Shown in pieces: positions 53,648 to 61,350 of a stretch of DNA of 64,000 nucleotides. The number at the start of each line of letters is the position of its first letter. Position 1 is the stretch's first letter. The notes below the pieces were generated by a model. The model did not search any database. It saw only the letters and a program-made list of their open reading frames with translations, and was not told the origin of the DNA. Origin of the DNA: Geothrix sp. PMB-07. GTDB taxonomy: Bacteria > Acidobacteriota > Holophagae > Holophagales > Holophagaceae. The DNA lies in assembly GCF_030758935.1 (NCBI RefSeq), contig NZ_CP132333.1, positions 2,852,992 through 2,916,991 on the forward strand. The letters run 5' to 3'. The position numbers and the translations under genes were made by a program.

Positions 53648-54348
53648 GGTGGCGCCTGGCCTTCTTGGGGGCCCTTCTCCTCCCGGACCTGCCCCTGGAT
53701 CCCTTCCGCGGCGGCCTCGCGGCCTCGCTGCGACACCCCTTGGGCACCGATGACCTGGGCCGGGATGCCCTCCTGCGGCTGCTGCTGGCCTCGGCCCGCA
53801 GCTTGGGATTTGCCAGCGCCTGCGCCCTGCTGGGCCTGGCCTTGGGCTTCCTGTTGGCGTGGCGTGGGAATCGGCTTCGCGGAGCCTGGTCGGCCTTGCG
53901 CAGCCTTCCGCCCCTGCTCTTCCTGATTCCCCTGGCCGCAAACCTCGGCGGCCTTTCTTCCCTGCCGCTGGGCCTGCTGCTGGGCGGCCTCCTGGCACCG
54001 CATCTGGAACCCGCCCTGCGGGTGCGGCTGGATCCCCTCCGGCATTCTCCGGCTTGGTCCGGGGAGCGCTTGTTAGGCGCCCCTTGGCCCTCCACCCTGC
54101 GGCGCTGGGCTCCCTGGGGTTGGCAGCAGGCCGCCGCCCTCCTTCCCAGCGCCTGGCTGGGCGCCCTTTGGGGCGAGGCGACCCTCTCGGCCCTGGGCCT
54201 TGGTCCCGGCCCGGGCCATGACAGCCTGGGCCGTCTGCTGGCGGAGGAACTGCCCCGCCTCGGGTCGGATCCGTCCCTCCTGGGCTGGGGGGCTATGGCT
54301 GCAGTGCTGCTGCTGGCCTGGGTTTCCGTGGAGTCGCGAAGGGCCTGA
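53644..54348 (+). CDS. DppC-type ABC permease, short
   Basis: A 234-residue membrane protein that contains HPLGTDDLGRDALLRLL, the signature near the N-terminus of DppC/OppC, and GEATLSALGLG...LLAEELPRL near the C-terminus. It is about 50 residues shorter than usual, and its EAA loop is poorly conserved. With the preceding permease and binding protein it would form an importer needing an ATPase from elsewhere. Confidence 0.72.
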   Translation: MRWRLAFLGALLLPDLPLDPFRGGLAASLRHPLGTDDLGRDALLRLLLASARSLGFASACALLGLALGFLLAWRGNRLRGAWSALRSLPPLLFLIPLAANLGGLSSLPLGLLLGGLLAPHLEPALRVRLDPLRHSPAWSGERLLGAPWPSTLRRWAPWGWQQAAALLPSAWLGALWGEATLSALGLGPGPGHDSLGRLLAEELPRLGSDPSLLGWGAMAAVLLLAWVSVESRRA

Positions 54349-55653
54349 TCAGGCCGGGCCCAGCTTGGCCTGCATGATGTCGAGAATCTCCGTATCGACG
54401 CCCACCATGCCGTGCTGGGCGAGGCGGCCAAGGTTGGCCAGGGAGGATTCGCCGCTGTGGCCGACGATGCCATCGGTCTCGGGAATCCCGAAGCCAGCCA
54501 GGGCCAGGGTGGCCGAGCGGAATGCGGCCTCCACGCCGGTCATGGCCTTCATGGCGCAACCGATCTTGGCGCCGTCACAGATGAGGCCCGCCAGGTTGCC
54601 CACCATGTTGTGGATGGCCAAGTCCATCTGGGCTGGCGTGCCGCCACCGAGGTGGACGAGCCCCGCCGCGATGCCGATGCCCGCGGCATTGGAGGCGCCG
54701 CAGATGGCCGACAGGGTGCCCAGGCGATGAGTGGTGGCCGAGGTCAGCAGGCAGGCCAGCGCCAGGGCTTCCTCCAGGCGGGCCTGGGAATGCCCGGCCC
54801 GCTGGCCCCCTTGGGCCCCTTGGGCCCCCTGGGCCTGGGCCCACAGGCTCATGGCCACCGCCACGGTGATGCCCTTGTTGCCCGAGCCCGCCAGGGACAT
54901 CACGGTCATGGCCTCCCCAGACATGCGGCCTAAAACTCCCGCGCTCACCAGACGGGGAATGCGCAGCCAGGGATCGGCCTCCGCCCCCGGCACGAAGCCT
55001 TCTGGCAGCAGACCGATGCAGTGCTCGGCCAGGGCCAGGTTGAGGGCCACGCCTTCGCGCAGGCGGGCGCGATCCGCTTCGGTCAACGTCCCCGCCAACG
55101 AGACCAGTTCCACCAGGGAAAGGGCCCCCACCTGTTCGCGAATCCCCGTCTTGGCGGCAGGTCCGGCCTGCGTGGCGGGCAGCGGAACCGGCACCCCATC
55201 CACCTCCAGGCGCACCAGGCGGGTGTGTTCCCTTTCCATCACGGCCCGCCCCACGCCCCCTTCGGACGCCACGGTGCAGTCGATGTGGAGCTCGGTGCGC
55301 GAGGCATCCACCTCCACATGAACGGCCCCGCGCTCCAGCAACCGGGCCGCTTTGGCTAGGCTTTCGGGGGTGACCAATTCAAAAATCTGCAAGCCCAGCT
55401 TCGCATCCTTGAGCACGGCGCCCAGAGCCAGGGCCCAGAGGACCCCCGTCTTGCGGCCGCTGTTGGGAATGCCCACCGCATGGCAGTTCTTGTAGGTGCG
55501 GGCGTCGACCACCAGCCGGGCCATGCGCGGCTCGCCCTGATCCTGGCCCTGACCTTGCCCCGCCGCCAGGCAGGCCGCCAGGGCCACAGCCGCCGGTTCA
55601 GTGCAGCCCAGGGCCGGTTTCCATTCCGCCGCGAGGTACTCGGTCAGGTTCAT
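54349..55653 (-). CDS. L-cysteine desulfidase / serine dehydratase alpha-like family (CyuA/UPF0597)
   Basis: A 434-residue protein with the CyuA/YhaM layout: LGCTEPAAVALAAC at the N-terminus (cluster cysteine), SGNKGITVAV, AICGASNAAGIGIA and LICDGAKIGCAMK (further cysteines for a 4Fe-4S cluster). Members break L-cysteine down to pyruvate, ammonia and sulfide; substrate specificity is not visible here. A low-complexity QGAQGAQGGQ stretch lies near residue 275. The stop directly abuts the convergent permease stop. Confidence 0.85.
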   Translation of the reverse strand: MNLTEYLAAEWKPALGCTEPAAVALAACLAAGQGQGQDQGEPRMARLVVDARTYKNCHAVGIPNSGRKTGVLWALALGAVLKDAKLGLQIFELVTPESLAKAARLLERGAVHVEVDASRTELHIDCTVASEGGVGRAVMEREHTRLVRLEVDGVPVPLPATQAGPAAKTGIREQVGALSLVELVSLAGTLTEADRARLREGVALNLALAEHCIGLLPEGFVPGAEADPWLRIPRLVSAGVLGRMSGEAMTVMSLAGSGNKGITVAVAMSLWAQAQGAQGAQGGQRAGHSQARLEEALALACLLTSATTHRLGTLSAICGASNAAGIGIAAGLVHLGGGTPAQMDLAIHNMVGNLAGLICDGAKIGCAMKAMTGVEAAFRSATLALAGFGIPETDGIVGHSGESSLANLGRLAQHGMVGVDTEILDIMQAKLGPA

Positions 55654-55724
55654 AGTGCCCCCGCCTCATTCTGTCTGGATTCAGCCATGCCCCCGGTCAC
55701 AGGAGCCGCGCTACCCTATGGCCC

Positions 55725-56198
55725 ATGAGCCCCCTTCTCGGACACCCCTTCCCCGCCTTCTCCCTGCAGGACGACCAGGGCACCACCGTCACGGCCAAGG
55801 ATTTCAAAGGCCATTGGACTGTCCTCTACGCCTATCCCAAGGACAGCACCCCCGGCTGCACCACCGAGGCCTGCGACTTCCGCGACAACCTGGCCCGTGT
55901 GCAATCCCTGGGCGCCCAGGTCTACGGCATCAGCCGCGACAGCCTCAAGAGCCACCAGAACTTCATCGCCAAGCAGAGCCTGCCTTTCCGCCTGCTCTCC
56001 GACCCCGAGACGGCCCTGCTCAAGGCCCTGGGCGCCTTCGGGAAGAAGATGATGTACGGCAAGGAAGTGGAAGGCATCATCCGCAGCACTTTCCTCATCG
56101 ATCCCAAGGGCATCATCCGCCACGTCTGGCCCAAGGTCAGCGTGAAGGGCCACGTGGCGGAAGTGATCGAGGTGTTGGCGGGCCTTCAGAAGGACTAA
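55725..56198 (+). CDS. bcp: Thioredoxin-dependent peroxiredoxin (BCP type)
   Basis: A 157-residue thiol peroxidase of the PrxQ/BCP group: YPKDSTPGCTTEACDFRD holds the peroxidatic cysteine and, five residues on, the resolving cysteine. It reduces hydrogen peroxide and organic peroxides with thioredoxin. A strong hairpin terminator follows. Confidence 0.94.
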   Translation: MSPLLGHPFPAFSLQDDQGTTVTAKDFKGHWTVLYAYPKDSTPGCTTEACDFRDNLARVQSLGAQVYGISRDSLKSHQNFIAKQSLPFRLLSDPETALLKALGAFGKKMMYGKEVEGIIRSTFLIDPKGIIRHVWPKVSVKGHVAEVIEVLAGLQKD

Positions 56199-56215
56199 GG
56201 CACGTGGTCACGAGA

Positions 56216-56250
56216 GAAGGGCCACGGTGCTGCACGCGCCGTGGCCCTTC
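56216..56250. terminator. Terminator between bcp and fabI
   Basis: A perfect 12-bp stem, GAAGGGCCACGG with CCGTGGCCCTTC, and an 11-base loop, between two convergent genes. GGGTTTCATTT follows on the plus strand. Confidence 0.8.
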
Positions 56251-56311
56251 GGGTTTCATTTCCGCTTGGATGCCAAGACAAAGGCCAAGCGGTGCCTCGA
56301 AGAGAGACTCC

Positions 56312-57091
56312 TCATCCAGCCATGATGCTGAAGCCGCCATCCACGTAGAGCACCTGGCCCGTGACGCCGCGGCCCATGTCGCTCAGTAGGAAGACGCCCG
56401 CATCGCCCACCTCCAGCTGATCGGTGTCCTTCTGCAGCGGTGTGTGGGACCGGTGCTGCTTGAGCTTGGTGCCGATGCCAGGAATGGCCGAAGCGGCCAG
56501 GGTTTTGATCGGGCCCGCGGACACGGCGTTCACGCGGATGCCCATGGGGCCCAGGTCGGCCGCCAGGTAGCGCACCGTGGCCTCCAGGCTGGCCTTGGCC
56601 ACGCCCATGACGTTGTAGCCCGGCACCACGCGCTCAGCACCGAGGTAGCTGAGGGTGATGATGGAACCGCCCTCGGTCATGAGGGGCTGGGCCGCATGGC
56701 TGACGGCGGCCAGGGAGTAGGCGCTGATGTCGTGGGCCACGCGGAAATCCTCGCGGCTGGTGTCCATGAAGCGGCCTTCCAGGGCCCCGCGCGGCGCGTA
56801 GGCCACGGCATGCACCACGAAGTCGAGCTTGCCCCACTTCTTGCGGATCTCGTCAAAGGCCATGACGATCTGACTGTCGCTGCCCACATCCATCATCTGC
56901 AGGAGGGGGTTCTTCAATTCGGCGGCCAGCTCGCGGACATTCTCGCCCAGACGCTCATTCTGGTAGGTCAGGCACAGATGGGCCCCGGCTTCCTGGGCCC
57001 GCTGGGCGATGCCCCAGGCGATGGACCGCTTGTTCGCCACGCCGATGATCAGTCCCCGTTTGCCTTCCAGCAACCCGCCTTTGGCCACCAT
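56312..57091 (-). CDS. fabI: Enoyl-[acyl-carrier-protein] reductase (NADH)
   Basis: A 259-residue FabI. It has GVANKRSIAWGIA at the NAD site and the catalytic pair in PGYNVMGVAKASLE (Y-x6-K), and ends with the SDR-type GQVLYVDGGFSIM. It performs the last reduction of fatty-acid elongation. AGGAGA lies before the ATG at 57091. Confidence 0.95.
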   Translation of the reverse strand: MVAKGGLLEGKRGLIIGVANKRSIAWGIAQRAQEAGAHLCLTYQNERLGENVRELAAELKNPLLQMMDVGSDSQIVMAFDEIRKKWGKLDFVVHAVAYAPRGALEGRFMDTSREDFRVAHDISAYSLAAVSHAAQPLMTEGGSIITLSYLGAERVVPGYNVMGVAKASLEATVRYLAADLGPMGIRVNAVSAGPIKTLAASAIPGIGTKLKQHRSHTPLQKDTDQLEVGDAGVFLLSDMGRGVTGQVLYVDGGFSIMAG

Positions 57092-57294
57092 GCGATCTCC
57101 TAGAGTCGTGTCCATACAAGCACTTAGCATACCGCAGAACCGCTTTTTAGCGCCATACCCGAGGTCAGAGCATGCGCTTCACCTTGGAATAGCTACCGAC
57201 ATCTGATCCCTGGGCAGTCCCCCCGGCGGCCATCCCGTGCCGCATTCCAGCCGACTCGGTGCATTCTGAATCCCAGCATGTTGCCGAGGCCCTC

Positions 57295-58377
57295 GTGACC
57301 ACCTTCATCCCCACGGCCCTTTTCGCATTGATCCAGGCCTCGGCCCCAACCTTCCGTGCCGACCTCAATGCAGGCCGCTATCTGAAAGTGATGTCCGAAG
57401 CCGAACAACGGCTTCGTCAGGATCCGAACGATGCCCTCGCCTGGGCGGCCAAATCCCAGGCGCTCTCAAGCCTCTTGCGCTTCAACGAAGCCCGCGCCGC
57501 CGCAGACCGCGCCATCGCCGCGAAACCCGGCTTGGCCGACGCGCTGCTGGCCCGCGGCCTGGCCAGAGCCGGCGAAGCCATTCGGGAGCGGAACCTGGGC
57601 AGCCTCCGGAGCGCCCTGGGCGCCATGGATGATCTGCGCGCCGCCACCGAAGCCGATCCCACCCTTGAATCGGCCTGGACCAGCCTGGGCTTGGCCTACG
57701 AGATGCTGCCGGGATTGTTGGGCGGCTCCACCCGGAAAGCCCTGCAATGTGCCGACCGCCTGCGGATGGTTTCACCTGCCCGGGGCGACCTGCTGCAGGC
57801 CCTCATCCTGCTGGAGGAGGACCGCTGGCACGAGGCCGAAACCTGTTTTGCCCGCGCCCTGACCCGGGCACCGCAGGATCCTGAAATCGTGGGCCAGTGG
57901 CTGGATGCCCTGGACGAGCGCCCCGCCAAGAAGGCCCTCGGCGAGGCCGGAAAGAATGCCCGGCTGCTGGCAGAAGCCACCCGTCTGCTCCCCAGCGTGC
58001 GCGGCCGGGCCCGGGGGCTCATGGCCGTGAGCGACGCCTACCTGCACGCAGGCCAGCCCGAAACCGCCTGGAAAGTGATCCAGGATCACCTCACCCAGGC
58101 CGACGCCCCCAGCCTGATGCGCCTGCAGCTGGGCAAGGTGGCCGCCTCCAGCGGCCTGCATCTGCCCGAAGGTTTGGCCGCCCTGGATCAGGTGCTGAGG
58201 GAGCCCCTGGAAGGCGGATCCTCCGGCTACCCCGGCGCCTGGTGGCGGAAAGGGCAGATCCTGAAGGCGATGGGGCGAAGGGATGAAGCTCGGAGGGCGG
58301 CGGGAGAGGCGCTGAAGCTGGACCCGAAACATCGGGGGGCGCTGGGGCTCGTTGACGCATTAGGGCCACCCAACTGA
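57295..58377 (+). CDS. Exported TPR-repeat protein
   Basis: A 360-residue protein with a probable signal peptide (FIPTALFALIQASA) and several tetratricopeptide repeats, for example ALAWAAKSQALSSLLRFNEA and ARRAAGEALKLDPKHRGAL. It likely mediates protein contacts in the periplasm. The GTG at 57295 with GAGG upstream starts right before the signal peptide; a GTG at 57259 is an alternative. It precedes the pilin genes on the same strand. Confidence 0.75.
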   Translation: MTTFIPTALFALIQASAPTFRADLNAGRYLKVMSEAEQRLRQDPNDALAWAAKSQALSSLLRFNEARAAADRAIAAKPGLADALLARGLARAGEAIRERNLGSLRSALGAMDDLRAATEADPTLESAWTSLGLAYEMLPGLLGGSTRKALQCADRLRMVSPARGDLLQALILLEEDRWHEAETCFARALTRAPQDPEIVGQWLDALDERPAKKALGEAGKNARLLAEATRLLPSVRGRARGLMAVSDAYLHAGQPETAWKVIQDHLTQADAPSLMRLQLGKVAASSGLHLPEGLAALDQVLREPLEGGSSGYPGAWWRKGQILKAMGRRDEARRAAGEALKLDPKHRGALGLVDALGPPN

Positions 58378-58489
58378 CCCCACGCGTCAAGTCGTTGAGC
58401 CCAGTCGGGTGCCTACCTCCGAACTGCTTCAAGTTTTGCATACCGCAATGCTCAATAATCCTCGATCCGTTCAATCATTACTGGCGCCT

Positions 58490-58505
58490 TGGCATGGGGA
58501 TTGAT
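58490..58505 (+). promoter_or_regulatory. Sigma-54-like promoter element of pilin gene 1
   Basis: TGGCATGGGGATTGAT lies 39 bases before the pilin start. It has the -24 GG box and a TTGAT where sigma-54 promoters usually have TTGCA/T. The same arrangement precedes pilin gene 2 at nearly the same distance. Confidence 0.55.
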
Positions 58506-58544
58506 ATCTTTCTCTTCGCGGCGCCCGCCCATTAGGAGATTCCC

Positions 58545-59069
58545 ATGAAGAGCCAGAAGGGCTTCACCCTCATCGAATTGCTGCTGGTGCTCGCCATCAT
58601 CGGCATCATCAGTGCCATTGCCCTGCCGGCGCTGCTGGGACAGCGCGCTCGCGCCCGCGACAAGACGGCCATTCAGGGCAGCATCGGCCGCATCGGCGAC
58701 CTTGTGGGGCAGTACGACAAGGCCAAGGAAATGATTGCCAATGGTGACACCGGCACCGTCAAGAGCATCATGGACGCCTACCTGTCGACGGCTGTTAGTT
58801 CCAAGGACCTGAATCCTTGGGGGACGGCCTCTTCTGATCTAATTTTCGTGAAGGCCATCGACACCGCGACCATTAGTGGTGCCACGGATAAGACGGCATT
58901 TGACGCCTCGCTCGCTTCAAACGTTGGCTCTGTTATCGGGCAGGGTTATGCTTTCCTGCAACCCCCTACGTCAGCTCTGCCTGGATTCGTTGGTGTTGCC
59001 GTAAAGTTGAACGGCAAGGACTCTGCGGGCAAGAACCTAGTGCAAATCAAGTCCGTTGCCGTTGAATAA
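58545..59069 (+). CDS. Type IV major pilin-like protein, copy 1
   Basis: A 174-residue prepilin: leader MKSQKG, then FTLIELLLVLAIIGIISAIA, with glutamate at mature position 5 and the hydrophobic helix that packs in the pilus core. The globular part (about 55-174) has no cysteine pair. Aromatic residues are few (about nine of 174), unlike the short aromatic-rich pilins of Geobacter. It is almost identical to copy 2 (seven differences). AGGAG precedes the ATG, and a sigma-54-like element and a terminator frame the gene. Confidence 0.92.
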   Translation: MKSQKGFTLIELLLVLAIIGIISAIALPALLGQRARARDKTAIQGSIGRIGDLVGQYDKAKEMIANGDTGTVKSIMDAYLSTAVSSKDLNPWGTASSDLIFVKAIDTATISGATDKTAFDASLASNVGSVIGQGYAFLQPPTSALPGFVGVAVKLNGKDSAGKNLVQIKSVAVE

Positions 59070-59086
59070 ATGATACAAGTGGGTTT

Positions 59087-59117
59087 AAAGGGGAGAGGTC
59101 TATGACCTCTCCCCTTT
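59087..59117 (+). terminator. Rho-independent terminator after pilin gene 1
   Basis: A perfect 14-bp stem (AAAGGGGAGAGGTC with GACCTCTCCCCTTT) with a three-base loop, 17 bases after the stop codon, followed by TCT. It makes the two pilin genes separate transcription units. Confidence 0.9.
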
Positions 59118-59167
59118 TCTATCCACCCCAAGCCCTATATCTAAACAGATCAATAGTTCACAATTTT

Positions 59168-59183
59168 TGGCACGATAATTGAT
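59168..59183 (+). promoter_or_regulatory. Sigma-54-like promoter element of pilin gene 2
   Basis: TGGCACGATAATTGAT has a full TGGCACG box and TTGAT four bases later, 37 bases before the start codon. It pairs with the element of copy 1 in both sequence and spacing. Confidence 0.6.
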
Positions 59184-59220
59184 CTTTTTTCATGCGGCAT
59201 TTGCCCAGAAGGAGACTCAT

Positions 59221-59745
59221 ATGAAAATTCAAAAGGGCTTTACCCTCATCGAACTGCTGCTTGTGCTGGCCATTATAGGCATTATTAGCGCCATCGCTTT
59301 GCCAGCACTACTGGGGCAGCGTGCCCGTGCGCGCGACAAGACGGCCATTCAGGGATCCATTGGCCGCATCGGCGATCTGGTGGGGCAGTACGACAAGGCC
59401 AAAGAAATGATTGCTAATGGCGACACTGGAACCATTAAGACCATTATGGATTCCTACCTATCCACTGCTGTCAGTTCCAAGGACTTGAACCCTTGGGGAA
59501 CTGCCTCCTCAGATCTGATCTTCGTAAAGGCCATCGACACCGCAACCATTTCTGGTGCCTCGGATAAAACGGCCTTCGATGCCTCGCTTGCTTCAAACGT
59601 GGGCTCTGTCATCGGCCAGGGCTATGCTTTCCTGCAGCCGCCTACCTCGGCTCTGCCTGGATTCGTGGGTGTTGCAGTCAAGCTAAACGGCAAGGACTCT
59701 GCTGGCGCAAATATCGTGCAGATCAAATCAGTGGCCGTCGAATAG
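59221..59745 (+). CDS. Type IV major pilin-like protein, copy 2
   Basis: A 174-residue prepilin with leader MKIQKG and the same FTLIELL helix as copy 1. The proteins differ at seven positions (S3I, V72I, S74T, A78S, one T to S near 113, K162A, L164I), while many codons differ only in the third base, so the duplication is old and the protein is strongly conserved. AAGGAG lies before the ATG. Codon choice is less GC-rich than in most of the window. Confidence 0.92.
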   Translation: MKIQKGFTLIELLLVLAIIGIISAIALPALLGQRARARDKTAIQGSIGRIGDLVGQYDKAKEMIANGDTGTIKTIMDSYLSTAVSSKDLNPWGTASSDLIFVKAIDTATISGASDKTAFDASLASNVGSVIGQGYAFLQPPTSALPGFVGVAVKLNGKDSAGANIVQIKSVAVE

Positions 59746-59922
59746 CCCCAAAATACATACAAAGTTAAGGAGAGGCAACAAGCCCTTTGATCCGCCCCTG
59801 TTTTCTATCGCAGGTTCAATGTAGAAGATCGGACCTCTGAGGGGCCCCTTCGCCAGTGTTTTTGCCCTTGGGAGCGGGTTGATCGAATCAGGATACACCC
59901 TCACACAAACCGGGTGAATCAG

Positions 59923-59962
59923 GCAGGAGAAGGCCCGCCCCGAGGGGCGGGCCTTCTCCTGC
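59923..59962. repeat. Long perfect inverted repeat downstream of pilin gene 2
   Basis: GCAGGAGAAGGCCCGCCCC and its exact complement (19 bp each) flank a two-base centre. It lies in the 240-base gap between pilin gene 2 and the transposase remnant, which otherwise holds no gene. No U run follows on either strand, so it is either a terminator of uncertain strength or part of the insertion element. Confidence 0.7.
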
Positions 59963-59984
59963 GGTCGCTGGGCTCCGGACTGCG

Positions 59985-60784
59985 AATGGGCCGGAGTCTG
60001 GTCATTCAAGGCACTGCGTGGCCTGCGGTGGTTGTAGTCATAGCGCATGCGACCAGCTTGCCCCTGACTTCTGCCATGGACCGGAATATCTCCGTGTTCA
60101 GGCACTCATCCCTCAGCCTGCCGTTGAAGCTCTCAATGAAGGCGCTCTCCGTGGGCTTCCCTGGCCGGATGAAGGCCAGGTGCACCGAACGGGCATCTGC
60201 CCAGGCATCCATCACCTTCCCTGCGAACTCGCTGCGGTTGTCCACGGTGATCGACTTGGGCTTGCCGCGTTCCCGGAGCGCCAGGTCCAGGGCCTCCGCC
60301 ACATCGCTACCGTTCAGCCTCGCCTTGCCCCTAATCGCCCCACATTCCCTCGTGAACTGGTCCACCACCGTCAGGATCCGGAAGGGTCTCCCGTCATCAA
60401 GTCGGGCCGCCACAAAGTCCATGCTCCAGCGCTGATTCGGGGCCTTGGCCTGCTCTACGATGAGTGGCCTTCTCCGTGCGATCTTCTTCCGCAGCTTCGT
60501 CCGAATCATCAGCCCCTCCTCCATGTAGATCCGATAGACGCGCTTCGCGTTCACATGCCACCCCTCACGCCTCAGCAATACCTTCAGGCGCCGATAACCG
60601 AACCGCACCCGCGCTGCCGCTAATGCCTTCAGCCGCATTCGCAAGGGAATCTAGGAGTCCCGCCGATGCCGGTAGCGTACGCTCGCCCGACAGATGCACA
60701 CCAGGCCGCAGGCACGACGCTCGCTGAATCGATAGCCCTTCTGGATCCACTCCACCAGCGAACGTCGCACCGCGGCCTTCAGAC
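59985..60784 (-). pseudogene. IS3-family transposase OrfB, disrupted
   Basis: Read in the -1 frame after the orfA A7 run, it gives the HTH_21 and rve integrase domains (WSMDFVAARLDDGRPF, TVDNRSEFAGK, AFIESFNGRLRDECLN: D, D and E positions present). Two lesions break it: an in-frame TAG at 60651-60653 after RHRRDS, and a missing base near 60045, after which the other frame continues with RYDYNHRRPRSALNDQTP. It cannot make a full transposase. Confidence 0.88.
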
Positions 60785-61045
60785 TTTTTTTGAAAGCACT
60801 TCCTTCAAGATGTGCTTGTCCAGGCTCAGGTCTGCCACCAGGCGTTTCAGGCGGGCGTTCTCGTCCCGAAGCTGCCGGAGTTCCCGCAGCTCAGAGACCC
60901 CGAGCCCCTCGAACTGGTGCTTCCACCGGTAGAAGGTCTGGTCCGAGATCCCCAGCTTCCGGCAGATGTCAGGGATCTTTGCCCCATTCTCCGCCTGCTT
61001 CAACGCGAAGACGATCTGCTCCTCGCTATGTCCCTTCCTTGGCAT
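60779..61045 (-). CDS. IS3-family transposase OrfA
   Basis: An 88-residue helix-turn-helix protein (HTH_8-type: EEQIVFALKQAENG, KLGISDQTFYRWKHQFEG) with a leucine-zipper C-terminus. It is intact, but its OrfB partner is broken. It ends in LSKKV right at the A7 frameshift site. Confidence 0.92.
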   Translation of the reverse strand: MPRKGHSEEQIVFALKQAENGAKIPDICRKLGISDQTFYRWKHQFEGLGVSELRELRQLRDENARLKRLVADLSLDKHILKEVLSKKV

Positions 61046-61122
61046 CTCTGCCTCCTTGGCTGGGCTCCCCTAAGGATGCCCTCCAAGGCCTGAATTCCAC
61101 ATCATCCCTGGTCTATTTTTCG

Positions 61123-61184
61123 GGGTTTGGGTCAAGTCGCTCGATTTCCGAACGCCCCATCAGGCGTTCCTAAACCCCAAACCC
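61123..61184. other. Nested inverted repeats between the insertion sequence and the GT-C gene
   Basis: The 305-base gap 61046-61350 holds no gene. GGGTTTGGG (61123-61131) pairs with CCCAAACCC (61176-61184), and inside it GAACGCC (61150-61156) pairs with GGCGTTC (61163-61169). It may be the terminator of the gene ending at 61351 or mark the insertion-sequence end. The remaining part (61190-61350) shows nothing I can name and is AT-richer. Confidence 0.5.
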
Positions 61185-61350
61185 ACAGCCTGATAACACT
61201 CAAATTTGTCCAACAACCAGGGGAACACTACATTCATTCGTACACCAGAAATTGCAGGGGTACACCTCACTTTCTGCTGTACCAGATGCGCCCTAGATTT
61301 CCATAAATTATTGCCAAATCTACATCTGTGACTCATTTAGGATTGACCAT

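Larger units (their letters stand above)
59985..61075 (-). mobile_element. Decayed IS3-family insertion sequence
   Basis: It contains an intact orfA and a broken orfB in the usual -1 overlap with a run of seven A as slippery site (minus strand, 60785-60791). The ends are uncertain. TGACCC at 61129-61134 (minus strand) and TGATCC at 59788 are candidate terminal repeats of about 28 bases with partial similarity; no target duplication is seen. Confidence 0.8.

Noticed and set aside
58545-59745. Conductive Geobacter-style e-pilins
   Set aside because: The pilins are 174 residues with few aromatic residues, unlike the short aromatic-rich PilA linked to conductivity; nothing in the sequence supports the claim.
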